Shown: piece after piece, positions 1 through 6,570 of the stretch | How positions within the stretch are numbered: the first letter of the stretch is position 1 | Layout of the letters: each line of letters starts with the position of its first letter | Assembly (NCBI RefSeq): GCF_000258495.1 | Contig: NZ_AJLG01000022.1 | Span: forward strand, 1-39,026 | DNA: 39,026 nucleotides | Reading direction: 5' to 3' | From: Pedobacter agri PB92 | GTDB taxonomy: Bacteria > Bacteroidota > Bacteroidia > Sphingobacteriales > Sphingobacteriaceae | Notes under the pieces: model-generated | The model's database searches: none | The model's input: the letters and a program-made list of their open reading frames with translations, nothing else | Told to the model about the DNA's origin: nothing | Program-made: the position numbers and the translations under genes

Positions 1-96
1 GCAAAGCTTGCCTACATTCATATTTTCAATCGGGATAAATTATCTGCTAAAGATTTCGGCACACTAAGCATTGGCGTTGGTGTAAAACTATTCTAG
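1..96 (+). CDS. C-terminal end of an outer-membrane beta-barrel protein (partial)
   Basis: An open frame enters from the left edge and gives 31 residues before a TAG stop. The last residues alternate hydrophobic and small residues (SIGVGVKLF) and end in phenylalanine, the usual signature of the final strand of a barrel recognised by the BAM complex. Only this tail is visible, so the barrel family cannot be named. The frame and the terminal Phe are seen directly; the outer-membrane role is inferred. Confidence 0.55.
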   Translation, partial: AKLAYIHIFNRDKLSAKDFGTLSIGVGVKLF

Positions 97-169
97 TATA
101 AATTCGCAATTGTCTTAAATACCGCCAAAAAATGCCGCTTTTACCCTTCCAGATACTGGAATACACCTT

Positions 170-177
170 TAACTTTG
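170..177 (+). promoter_or_regulatory. Bacteroidota -7 promoter element for the DUF1801 gene
   Basis: The sequence TAACTTTG matches the TAnnTTTG consensus of the Bacteroidota housekeeping sigma factor exactly and lies 19 bases before the ATG at 197. No clear -33 TTTG is visible, so strength is uncertain. Confidence 0.45.
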
Positions 178-196
178 ATCAAGAAAAAGCAACGCG

Positions 197-580
197 ATGA
201 ATACAAAAAAAACCGATATTGAAAGTTACATTGCAGACTTTCCGGAAGAAACCAGAGCAAAACTTCAATTGATTCGGGAAGTCATTCAAAAAGCCGCACC
301 GGGCGCTACAGAGAAAATAAGTTACGCCATACCTACTTTCGATTTGAAAGGAAATCTGGTACACTTTGCTGGCTATAAAAACCATATTGGCTTTTACCCC
401 GGCAATGGTGGTATTGAAGCATTTAAGGAAGAAATTTCAAGTTATAAAAGTGCCAAAGGATCAGTACAATTTCCATTGAATGAACCGATACCAATAGATT
501 TAGTAGCAAAAATCACTATGTTTAGAGTGGCTCAAAACCTGGAGAAAGCTGCACTAAAAACCAAAAAGAAAACAAGCTAA
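197..580 (+). CDS. DUF1801 / YdhG-like small cytosolic protein
   Basis: This 127-residue protein matches the DUF1801 (YdhG/YjdI-like) family. It begins with a helix of the type IESYIADFPEETRAKLQLIREVI, then has the characteristic core around residues 40-75 (EKISYAIPTF, FAGYKNHIGFYPG) and a late SAKGSVQFPLNEPIP segment. The family has a compact alpha/beta fold; some members resemble an iron chaperone (frataxin-like), but the activity is not settled. No signal peptide or membrane segment is present. It is probably monocistronic: a TAnnTTTG promoter precedes it and the next gene has its own promoter. Family assignment is good; function is open. Confidence 0.8.
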   Translation: MNTKKTDIESYIADFPEETRAKLQLIREVIQKAAPGATEKISYAIPTFDLKGNLVHFAGYKNHIGFYPGNGGIEAFKEEISSYKSAKGSVQFPLNEPIPIDLVAKITMFRVAQNLEKAALKTKKKTS

Positions 581-626
581 TATTAAACAGAGCAAGTTTC
601 GGGTGTTATAGCGTTTAAATCTAAAG

Positions 627-634
627 TACTTTTG
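627..634 (+). promoter_or_regulatory. -7 promoter element of the alkylation-repair operon
   Basis: TACTTTTG matches TAnnTTTG exactly and lies 14 bases before the ATG at 649, so the mRNA leader would be very short. No convincing -33 box is visible, which would fit an activator-dependent promoter. Confidence 0.45.
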
Positions 635-648
635 TTAAAATATCGATC

Positions 649-1509
649 ATGAAAGCACAGGATGAAATAAACTTTAACAGAATTGCCAAAGCCATAAATT
701 ATATTCAGGCTAACTTTAAAAATCAACCCAGCCTGGAAGAAATTGCTGAAGAAGTAAACCTGAGTCCGTTTCACTTTCAGCGCCTGTTTAAAGATTGGGC
801 CGGTACAACGCCGAAACGATTCTTGCAGTACATCAGCATCAGCTATGCGAAAAAGCTGCTACAGGAAAACGATAAAACCTTGTTTGATACAGCTGTAGAA
901 ACTGGCTTTTCTGGAAGCAGCAGATTACATGATTTGTTTATAAGCGTTGACGGCATGACTCCTGGAGAATATAAAAATGGTGGCGAAAACTTAAAAATAA
1001 ATTACAGTTACTCCGCAACACCTTTTGGAAATATACTAACGGCATCAACAGATAAGGGCATTTGTCATATCGCATTTTATGATGATGAATTTGCTGCATT
1101 CGCTATTTTAAAAAGCAAATTCCCCGCAGCAAATTATCAACAATGTGAAACCCTGGAACACCAAAATGTACTGCAGATTTTCCATAAAGACTGGACGGAG
1201 ATCAGTCAGATCAAGTTACATCTTAAAGGAACTGATTTTCAATTAAAAGTTTGGGAAGCGCTGCTCAAAATTCCGACAGGAAAGCTTTCAACTTACGGCA
1301 TACTTGCAAAAAAAATTAATCAACCCAATGCATCACGAGCTGTTGGTACCGCAGTTGGCAGCAATCCTGTAGCATTTCTTATTCCCTGCCATCGTGTAAT
1401 TCAAACAAGCGGTGCGCTTGGCGGTTATCATTGGGGAACAGATCGGAAAATGGCTATGATTGGTTGGGAAGCCTCATTAGCAGATACATTACAGCACCAA
1501 GATAAATGA
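649..1509 (+). CDS. AraC-type activator fused to O6-methylguanine-DNA methyltransferase (Ada-like, without N-Ada domain)
   Basis: The 286-residue protein has an AraC-type double helix-turn-helix at about residues 10-107 (LEEIAEEVNLSPFHFQRLFK, then a second HTH ending GMTPGEYK). A methylguanine methyltransferase domain follows at about 120-276. The alkyl-acceptor motif is IPCHRVI with the acceptor cysteine at residue 247, preceded by the Arg-finger region NASRAVGTAVGSNP. It should remove alkyl groups from O6-alkylguanine irreversibly onto Cys247 and also bind DNA as a regulator. Unlike E. coli Ada it lacks the N-terminal zinc/Cys38 domain that senses methylphosphotriesters. A free-standing version of that domain is encoded by the next gene, which overlaps this one by 4 nt (ATGA). 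The domain architecture is seen directly; control of its own operon is inferred from the Ada paradigm. Confidence 0.92.
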   Translation: MKAQDEINFNRIAKAINYIQANFKNQPSLEEIAEEVNLSPFHFQRLFKDWAGTTPKRFLQYISISYAKKLLQENDKTLFDTAVETGFSGSSRLHDLFISVDGMTPGEYKNGGENLKINYSYSATPFGNILTASTDKGICHIAFYDDEFAAFAILKSKFPAANYQQCETLEHQNVLQIFHKDWTEISQIKLHLKGTDFQLKVWEALLKIPTGKLSTYGILAKKINQPNASRAVGTAVGSNPVAFLIPCHRVIQTSGALGGYHWGTDRKMAMIGWEASLADTLQHQDK

Positions 1510-1757
1510 TCATTAAACATCAGGAAATATCCGCTTCAGAATTAAGAAAGAAGGTTAGAAACAGGCAGATTTGCTTTGGTGGAAATGCCGCTTTGAAGAT
1601 ATTTGGATTGCTAAGCTGTAAATCTGGTAAGCGAATGAAAGTTAAGAACCGGGTGTTTTTTAAGACAGAAAGTGATGCATTATCGTATGGCTATCGCCCT
1701 TATGGCCATTGCATGTACGCAAAATATACAAAATGGAATTATTCAGCAGCGCAATAG
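1506..1757 (+). CDS. Stand-alone Ada metal-binding-domain protein
   Basis: This 83-residue protein resembles the N-terminal metal-binding domain of Ada in its single-domain form. The recognisable stretch is GNAALKIFGLLSCKSGKRM, then NRVFF, then a GYRPxGHCM ending. Cys38 corresponds to the methyl-accepting cysteine. In related proteins the ending normally reads GYRPCGHCM; here residue 66 is Tyr, so only Cys38 and Cys69 remain (Cys23 lies outside the motif). The ATG overlaps the stop of the methyltransferase gene by 4 nt, and its own 3' end overlaps the start of alkB, so the three are translationally coupled. It could be the missing phosphotriester sensor domain of the upstream protein acting in trans, or a decaying copy that can no longer bind zinc. 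Confidence 0.75.
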   Translation: MIIKHQEISASELRKKVRNRQICFGGNAALKIFGLLSCKSGKRMKVKNRVFFKTESDALSYGYRPYGHCMYAKYTKWNYSAAQ

Positions 1758-2341
1758 ATACATCCAAAAATTTACTGCCATACAACGGTACCGTAAATTA
1801 CTATGGAAAGCTTTTTTCATTGGAACAGGCCAATCATTACTTTGATGAGCTAATGAAAAATATCGAATGGAGAAATGATGAAGCCTATATTATGGGAAAA
1901 CACATCATTACCAAAAGAAAAGTGGCCTGGTATGGCAACGAAGGTTATGCTTACACCTACTCTAAGGCTACCAAACATGCTTTGGCATGGACAAATACTT
2001 TGCTGGAGCTGAAAAATATTGCAGAAGAGAGAACAGGAACATTGTTCAACTCATGCTTACTTAACCTATATCATAATGGCGATGAGGGAATGGCTTATCA
2101 CAGTGACGATGAAAAAACACTAGGTAAACATACGGCTATCGCATCAATGAGTTTTGGTGCAGAAAGAAGATTCTTATTTAAGCATAAGCAATCCAAAGAA
2201 ACCGTTACGACATTTTTGGAACACGGAAGTTTGTTGGTGATGAAGGATGAAACACAATCGCATTGGTTACATCGATTACCACCAACAAAAAAAGTTAATA
2301 TGCCACGGATAAACCTTACGTTCAGAACAATGGTTGTTTAG
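1733..2341 (+). CDS. alkB: AlkB-like 2-oxoglutarate/Fe(II)-dependent DNA repair dioxygenase
   Basis: Started at the ATG at 1733, the protein has 202 residues and oxidatively removes methyl groups from N1-methyladenine and N3-methylcytosine in DNA or RNA. The jelly-roll Fe(II) ligands are visible as H123-x-D125 (AYHSDD) and H180 (HWLHRLP). The 2-oxoglutarate-binding and AlkB-diagnostic motif R192-x-N-x-T-F-R198 (PRINLTFR) is intact. An in-frame ATG at 1709 would add eight residues from inside the preceding gene; the internal ATG gives the conventional N-terminus and a 25-nt overlap with the Ada-domain gene. It ends the alkylation-damage operon, as alkB ends the ada operon of E. coli. The closest relatives are AlkB2-like proteins. 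Confidence 0.92.
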   Translation: MELFSSAIDTSKNLLPYNGTVNYYGKLFSLEQANHYFDELMKNIEWRNDEAYIMGKHIITKRKVAWYGNEGYAYTYSKATKHALAWTNTLLELKNIAEERTGTLFNSCLLNLYHNGDEGMAYHSDDEKTLGKHTAIASMSFGAERRFLFKHKQSKETVTTFLEHGSLLVMKDETQSHWLHRLPPTKKVNMPRINLTFRTMVV

Positions 2342-2361
2342 GCCAAAGGATCGTGAAATCG

Positions 2362-3150
2362 CTATTTTTTAAATTCGCTAATATCTACAATGCGGTCATC
2401 GTCAGGATTTTCCTTTAAAAATGAAGTTCCCCGACTGTTCTTTTGCCAGCTGTAGTTCTGCTGAATTTCGTTAACCATTGTTGCCGAGTTGAGTACACTT
2501 GCAGGAACAGGTAGGTTAAGTGTTTCTCCAGTCATATAATTTACCTGATACAAACCATCTTTTACAGCAAAAACCAGCGTGGTTTTATCTGATGAATAAA
2601 GAATAAACTTGCCTTGAATCAGCTCATTAGGATTTTTTCTTTTGATCTGATAAACTTTCCCCCTAACAGTAGCCACCACAAAGTCATTATTTACTACCAA
2701 AGTTGTGCGGGTAATCTCCTGCAGTCCCTTTGCAAAATCCTTGTCTCCCTTACCATTTGAAGCAATATTTAAAGCAACTGCATTTGGCACCCCTTCTTTA
2801 AGCGTGATGATATAAAATGGTGACAAGTCTCCAGCACCATCTTCTATCTGCACCAATACAGCTGTTTTTTGTGAATTAACAAATCTAGCCTCACGAAATT
2901 TATGCGCTACGGGTTTCGAACTCTCCTGAATATACAAAGTCGTATCTTTTAGTTTCACGCTGAAACCACCTGAGCTATCAGGGTTTTTATCATAAACATC
3001 TTCAATGCTTAGAATTTTATCTTTGTATTTCGGAAATTCATTGAAGTCATCCTGATCGGTAAAAGGCTTTGATACTAACGTTTTTTCTAATTTCCCGGAG
3101 CAGCTAAGTAAAAAAATAGACAGGAAAAAGGCGATGATTGTGTTTTTCAT
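2362..3150 (-). CDS. Lipoprotein of unknown function
   Basis: The 262-residue product starts with a short basic and hydrophobic leader ending in LLSC, a lipobox with the lipidated cysteine at about residue 17, so it should be anchored in the inner or outer membrane. The mature part is predicted to be beta-rich (alternating hydrophobic residues such as TTLVVNNDFVVATVRGKVYQI), which could form a propeller-like or sandwich domain. No catalytic motif or named family was recognised. It is transcribed alone, convergent with alkB with only 20 nt between the stops. The lipoprotein nature is solid; the role is unknown. Confidence 0.75.
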   Translation of the reverse strand: MKNTIIAFFLSIFLLSCSGKLEKTLVSKPFTDQDDFNEFPKYKDKILSIEDVYDKNPDSSGGFSVKLKDTTLYIQESSKPVAHKFREARFVNSQKTAVLVQIEDGAGDLSPFYIITLKEGVPNAVALNIASNGKGDKDFAKGLQEITRTTLVVNNDFVVATVRGKVYQIKRKNPNELIQGKFILYSSDKTTLVFAVKDGLYQVNYMTGETLNLPVPASVLNSATMVNEIQQNYSWQKNSRGTSFLKENPDDDRIVDISEFKK

Positions 3151-3347
3151 AAAAAGGAATAGCTTTAATTTTTAGCTAATTTATTATGTTTATGCTTAGT
3201 GATACAAGAAATGGCTGATAAAATTTTTGCTTAACAGAAAAAATACAATTTTGATAAATCTGAATATTATCCAATATGCTAAAACTAAATGTCAAAAACC
3301 ACTATTTTAGCTAAGATAAACAACTGAAAATCTAATCATTGAGAATT

Positions 3348-3863
3348 ATGTTAGTACAAGCCCTACTAGGTGAATTTCTTCAGGAAGCTGAAAGCACCCG
3401 AAAATTGCTAAACGCCATTCCTCAACACGTTCTGGAATATAAACCTTCTGAAAACTCGTGGACTACCGGGCAACTGGCCTGGCACATCGCTGAGATTTAT
3501 AATTGGTATCCTTATACCGTTAAAGGTGCTGAATTTAACATGGATGACTACGAAGACGTAGAAAGGGATTATTCGGATATTGACAAAATAAGAGAAAGAT
3601 TTGAACGTAATTTTAGCAAAGCAAAGGAAAGCCTTGAATCAATTACTGATGAAAACTTAGATGACTTGTGGAAGATGACGGTTGGGGGTCAGGTTGCTAT
3701 TCCAGAAACGCCACGGGCACAAATCATAAGGGGTTTTTTAATGAACCACATTTACCATCACAGAGGTGAAATGATCGTTTATCTTCGCCTGAACGGATGT
3801 AAAATACCGGGATTATACGGGCCAACTTTTGAAGATGAGCAAGCCATGCAAGCTAAACAATAA
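3348..3863 (+). CDS. DinB/YfiT-family putative metalloenzyme
   Basis: The 171-residue protein is a DinB-superfamily four-helix bundle. The three metal-binding histidines are visible: H46 (LAWHIAE) and the H134-x3-H138 pair (MNHIYHHRGE). The SENSWTTGQLAWHIAE stretch is typical of the family. Bacterial DinB/YfiT members include bacillithiol- or mycothiol-dependent transferases and hydrolases; the substrate cannot be told here. The ATG at 3348 is chosen; an upstream in-frame TTG at 3339 would add only three residues. A GNAT acetyltransferase starts 3 nt after its stop, so the two form an operon. Confidence 0.85.
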   Translation: MLVQALLGEFLQEAESTRKLLNAIPQHVLEYKPSENSWTTGQLAWHIAEIYNWYPYTVKGAEFNMDDYEDVERDYSDIDKIRERFERNFSKAKESLESITDENLDDLWKMTVGGQVAIPETPRAQIIRGFLMNHIYHHRGEMIVYLRLNGCKIPGLYGPTFEDEQAMQAKQ

Positions 3864-3866
3864 CTA

Positions 3867-4391
3867 ATGAATGCCTTCATAGAAACAGAAAGATTAATAC
3901 TTAGGGAATTGGAAATTACGGATGCCAGGGGAATGTTTGAAATGGATTCTGATCCTTTGGTGCATCGCTTTCTAGGGAATAATCCGGTTTCAACCATCAG
4001 TCAAAGCACTGCCGATATTGCTTTTATACAGGCACAATATCAGGAAAATGGGATTGGCCGATGGGCGGTAATGGAAAAAGATTCTAATCAGTTTATCGGT
4101 TGGAGTGGTTTGAAACTAATAAGAGATATCAATAACAACCACAGCAACTATTACGATATTGGTTACCGGTTTAATAGGAAGTTTTGGGGTAAGGGTTATG
4201 CCACTGAATCTGCCCGAGCTGCTATCGATTACGGCTTTGAGGAATTAAATTTGGATCAAATCATTGGCATCGCCGATGTAGAAAATCATGATTCTATTAA
4301 AGTTCTGGAAAAACTGGGTTTAAAAAAAATCAATGTATTTGATTATAAGGGACGGGATCATCATTGGTTGGAAACTGAAAAAAGATTTTAA
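3867..4391 (+). CDS. GNAT-family N-acetyltransferase (RimJ/RimL type)
   Basis: The 174-residue protein begins with the typical IETERLILRELEITDA strand-helix of RimJ/RimL-like acetyltransferases. The acetyl-CoA pyrophosphate-binding segment is at about 106-117 (YRFNRKFWGKGYATESARA), followed by the late ENHDSIKVLEKLGLKKI motif of the last helix. It should transfer an acetyl group from acetyl-CoA to an amine, either a protein N-terminus or a small molecule or antibiotic; the substrate is not predictable. It starts 3 nt after the DinB gene and is probably co-transcribed with it. Confidence 0.88.
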   Translation: MNAFIETERLILRELEITDARGMFEMDSDPLVHRFLGNNPVSTISQSTADIAFIQAQYQENGIGRWAVMEKDSNQFIGWSGLKLIRDINNNHSNYYDIGYRFNRKFWGKGYATESARAAIDYGFEELNLDQIIGIADVENHDSIKVLEKLGLKKINVFDYKGRDHHWLETEKRF

Positions 4392-4415
4392 GCTAAGCTT
4401 CCTCTTTTGAATCTG

Positions 4416-4994
4416 CTATTGCTTTTTTTCGTACATCCGACTCAAGGTTTCCCTGGAAACACCTAGATAAGCAGCGATGAGCTGCTTTGGAACAATGTTA
4501 TAGAGCTGAGGATACATTTGCATCAACTCTTCATAACGGTATTTTGCATCATTGTTCATAAAAGATAACAGCCTTTTTTGAGCGGCGATGTATCCTTTAT
4601 TGGAACGCCATCGAAAAAAGTATTCCATAGGATAAAATTCCCGGCAAAGTTTTTCACGGTCTTGATTAGACAGGCAAAGCACCTGAGTATCTGTTATGCA
4701 GTCAAGCATAAGCGTCGCCTTTACATCTAAATACAAAGCATTATAATCTGAGGCCCACCAATTGGTCATCGCGAACTGAAGAATAAACATTTTCTGTTCA
4801 TCATTAAGATAAAATGTTTTAATGCAACCATCAAGCACAAAATATTCATAGTTCACGACATCGCCTATGTTAATGATAGATTCACCCTTCTTAAATGAAA
4901 TAGGCTTAAAATGTGAAAACACGTAGTCAAAATCCTTTTCAGAAAGATCGATGGTTTGGCCAAGATGTGTTTTCAGAATATCTTGTGCGGTCAT
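4416..4994 (-). CDS. Crp/Fnr-family transcriptional regulator
   Basis: The 192-residue protein has an N-terminal cyclic-nucleotide-binding-like beta roll (about 20-115, with ISFKKGESIINIGDVVNYEYFVLDGCIKTFY) and a C-terminal winged helix (about 150-190). The recognition helix reads GVSRETLSRMY, with R181, E182 and R186 matching the RETxxR residues by which E. coli CRP reads TGTGA. The phosphate-binding cassette that holds cAMP in CRP (GELG...RSA) is absent, so cAMP is unlikely to be the ligand. No FNR-type cysteine cluster is seen. It is divergent from the DJ-1/PfpI gene, and two TGTGA-N6-TCACA palindromes lie between them, which suggests autoregulation and control of that neighbour. The family is certain; the ligand is unknown. 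Confidence 0.9.
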   Translation of the reverse strand: MTAQDILKTHLGQTIDLSEKDFDYVFSHFKPISFKKGESIINIGDVVNYEYFVLDGCIKTFYLNDEQKMFILQFAMTNWWASDYNALYLDVKATLMLDCITDTQVLCLSNQDREKLCREFYPMEYFFRWRSNKGYIAAQKRLLSFMNNDAKYRYEELMQMYPQLYNIVPKQLIAAYLGVSRETLSRMYEKKQ

Positions 4995-5016
4995 ATCCTA
5001 AAGATGTTTGTAGGTA

Positions 5017-5024
5017 CAAAGATA
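5017..5024 (-). promoter_or_regulatory. -7 promoter element of the Crp/Fnr regulator gene
   Basis: On the minus strand this reads TATCTTTG, an exact TAnnTTTG match, 22 bases before the start codon at 4994. No TTTG is found at the -33 position, so activation from the palindrome centred near 5076.5 (roughly 65 bases upstream of the expected start of transcription) is plausible. Confidence 0.5.
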
Positions 5025-5068
5025 GCAATCCGTCTGTTATTCGCGTGCCGTCCTTATGCCTCCAATGT

Positions 5069-5084
5069 TGTGACTTACATCACA
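5069..5084. promoter_or_regulatory. CRP-type operator, site 1
   Basis: TGTGA-CTTACA-TCACA is a perfect match to the CRP/FNR-superfamily palindrome TGTGA-N6-TCACA. It lies between the divergent Crp/Fnr regulator gene and the DJ-1/PfpI gene, closer to the regulator promoter. Confidence 0.7.
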
Positions 5085-5105
5085 AACATCTCGTTCATTA
5101 TGCAT

Positions 5106-5121
5106 TGTGATCTAGGTCACA
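5106..5121. promoter_or_regulatory. CRP-type operator, site 2
   Basis: TGTGA-TCTAGG-TCACA is a second perfect TGTGA-N6-TCACA palindrome, 37 bp centre to centre from site 1. Its centre lies about 42-44 bases before the expected transcription start of the DJ-1/PfpI gene, close to the -41.5 position used by class II CRP activation. Confidence 0.7.
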
Positions 5122-5143
5122 GCGTAATCCTAAAATTTTAAAT

Positions 5144-5151
5144 CAATTTTG
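5144..5151 (+). promoter_or_regulatory. Probable -7 promoter element of the DJ-1/PfpI gene
   Basis: CAATTTTG differs from TAnnTTTG only at the first base. It lies 30 bp after the centre of CRP-type site 2 and 60 bases before the ATG at 5212. An imperfect core promoter next to a perfect activator site is what an activated promoter would look like; this is inference. Confidence 0.35.
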
Positions 5152-5211
5152 TTTCATCAAAACAAGGGATTCAAAAACGAGTTCACTATTTGAAATTAAA
5201 ATTTAGAAATC

Positions 5212-5919
5212 ATGACAAGTACAAACACTTTTAAAGTACTCATCGTACTTACTTCACACGACCAGCTTGGAGATACAGGCCTTAAAACAGGATTTTGGTC
5301 TGAAGAATTTGCAGGTCCGTATTATACATTGAAAGAGCATGGCGCTGAAATAACGTTGGCATCGCCTCTAGGCGGCCGTCCGCCACTCGATCCAAAAAGC
5401 GAACTTCCTGAATTTCAAACTGAAGCAACTAAACGTTTCGATGCTGATGAGGCTCTTCAGGAAAAACTTTCTCATACTTTAAAACTAAGTGAAGTTAATG
5501 CGGAGGATTTTGATGCCATTTTTTATCCAGGAGGCCACGGCCCACTTTGGGATTTAACCAATGACCCCGCATCGATCGCAATAATTGAATCATTTCACAG
5601 AAGCGGAAAACCAGTGGCTGCAGTTTGCCATGCCCCTGGCGTTTTAAGATATGTAAAAAATGAAGATGGCTCCCCATTGATAAACGGAAAAAAAGTTACT
5701 GGATTTGCAAACACCGAAGAAGAAGGTGTAAAACTGACCGATATCGTTCCATATTTGGTAGAGGATGAATTGAAAAAATTGGGTGGATTATATTCTAAAA
5801 CAGATGACTGGGGAAGTTATGTGGTCCAAGATGGACAGCTGATTACAGGACAAAACCCTGGTTCATCAGTAGCTGTTGCAGATAAATTGATTGAATGGCT
5901 TAAAGAACATCATAAGTAA
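5212..5919 (+). CDS. DJ-1/PfpI-family protein (Hsp31-like, class I glutamine amidotransferase-like)
   Basis: The 235-residue protein has the DJ-1/PfpI fold. The nucleophile elbow AAVCHAPGVL carries Cys139 followed by His140, and the conserved acidic residues lie in TGFWSEEFAGPYY (about residues 26-38). The FYPGGHGPLWDL segment at 104-115 is the usual oxyanion-side loop. Its length and the large insert place it with the Hsp31/glyoxalase III-like group, whose members convert methylglyoxal or repair glycation damage or act as chaperones; which of these applies cannot be decided from sequence. It is transcribed alone behind two CRP-type operators and is probably controlled by the divergent regulator. 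Confidence 0.88.
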   Translation: MTSTNTFKVLIVLTSHDQLGDTGLKTGFWSEEFAGPYYTLKEHGAEITLASPLGGRPPLDPKSELPEFQTEATKRFDADEALQEKLSHTLKLSEVNAEDFDAIFYPGGHGPLWDLTNDPASIAIIESFHRSGKPVAAVCHAPGVLRYVKNEDGSPLINGKKVTGFANTEEEGVKLTDIVPYLVEDELKKLGGLYSKTDDWGSYVVQDGQLITGQNPGSSVAVADKLIEWLKEHHK

Positions 5920-5928
5920 TTGATTGCT

Positions 5929-5955
5929 GTATGGGAGCTTTTGAGGTTCCCATAC
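5929..5955 (+). terminator. Hairpin after the DJ-1/PfpI gene
   Basis: GTATGGGA and TCCCATAC pair across an 11-base loop, 10 bases after the stop codon. There is no U-tract, so by itself it is more likely an mRNA 3'-end stabiliser than a strong terminator. A far stronger hairpin with a U-tract follows at 6009. Confidence 0.4.
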
Positions 5956-5978
5956 AAATCGTTATGCAGCAAAACTGA

Positions 5979-6458
5979 TTATCTTGGCGGTAAAGGCACG
6001 ACTTGGGTAACCTGCATGGAAAGTACTTTCCATGCAGGTTTTTCTTTGACAAATACTGCGGTTATAAACTTGTAGTTTATATTGCCCTTTTTTATTACTC
6101 CCCCCGGAACCAAATAATCCTCCTTTGCAGTGAGTGTTTCTTTAATATGAATTATCGCTGAAACATCATTTAAAAATCTTGTATCCAATACATCCAACCT
6201 AACTTGTGTTGGTTTAATGCAACATTCATTTATCATTTGAAATTGTTTCATTATCTCAGCCTTTCCTTTCCAGAATGAACCAAGAAAATTGATCAACACA
6301 GCATCGTCTGAAAATGAATTTACATAAGCATTAATATCATTTTTATTCCAGTCAGACTCCTGCTTGGATATAATAAGCGTTAATGCCTGAGCTTTTTTAT
6401 CCTGCGCAAATCCAGAAAAACAACAAATCATCAAAAGAAACCCTGATAATATTTTCAT
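5979..6458 (-). CDS. Secreted NTF2-like / DUF4440-type protein
   Basis: The 159-residue product starts with a signal peptide (MKILSGFLLMICCFSGFAQ), with cleavage expected after FAQ. The remainder fits the cystatin/NTF2-like fold of the DUF4440/SnoaL group: an N-terminal helix, then AYVNSFSDDAVLINFLGSFWKGKAEI, and a C-terminal strand AWKVLSMQVTQV. Such proteins are often small periplasmic proteins in Bacteroidota with no assigned reaction. The 3' end of the coding sequence contains a perfect 32-bp palindrome (6009-6040) encoding the PAWKVLSMQV region. The gene is divergent from the META lipoprotein. Confidence 0.78.
   Translation of the reverse strand: MKILSGFLLMICCFSGFAQDKKAQALTLIISKQESDWNKNDINAYVNSFSDDAVLINFLGSFWKGKAEIMKQFQMINECCIKPTQVRLDVLDTRFLNDVSAIIHIKETLTAKEDYLVPGGVIKKGNINYKFITAVFVKEKPAWKVLSMQVTQVVPLPPR
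6009..6040 (+). terminator. Perfect 32-bp palindrome with T-tract, inside the end of the NTF2-like gene
   Basis: AACCTGCATGGAAAGT is followed directly by its exact reverse complement. As RNA on the plus strand it forms a 14-bp stem with a GUAC loop, followed by UUUC, so it looks like an intrinsic terminator for the DJ-1/PfpI transcript. It lies wholly inside the convergent coding sequence. On the minus strand the palindrome is followed by ACCC, so it would not terminate that gene. Confidence 0.6.
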
Positions 6459-6486
6459 AAGTCATTAATATAAAGTCATTTAAGTT

Positions 6487-6508
6487 AATAAAATAAATTT
6501 ATTTTATT
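6487..6508. promoter_or_regulatory. 22-bp AT-only palindrome in a divergent promoter region
   Basis: AATAAAATAAA is followed by its exact reverse complement TTTATTTTATT. A second short palindrome, AATGATCATT, follows at 6513-6522. Both sit between the NTF2-like gene and the META lipoprotein gene. They may be operators; the AT-only composition makes chance occurrence more likely than for a mixed sequence. Confidence 0.3.
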
Positions 6509-6570
6509 GTCTAATGATCATTTTACTTCTTGGTTTAGTTTTTGATAAACAGAACTAAAATCTTAACACT

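Noticed and set aside
4913..5141. Two short plus-strand frames across the Crp/Fnr start and its promoter
   Set aside because: They overlap the regulator start and the CRP-type operators, and neither resembles a protein family.
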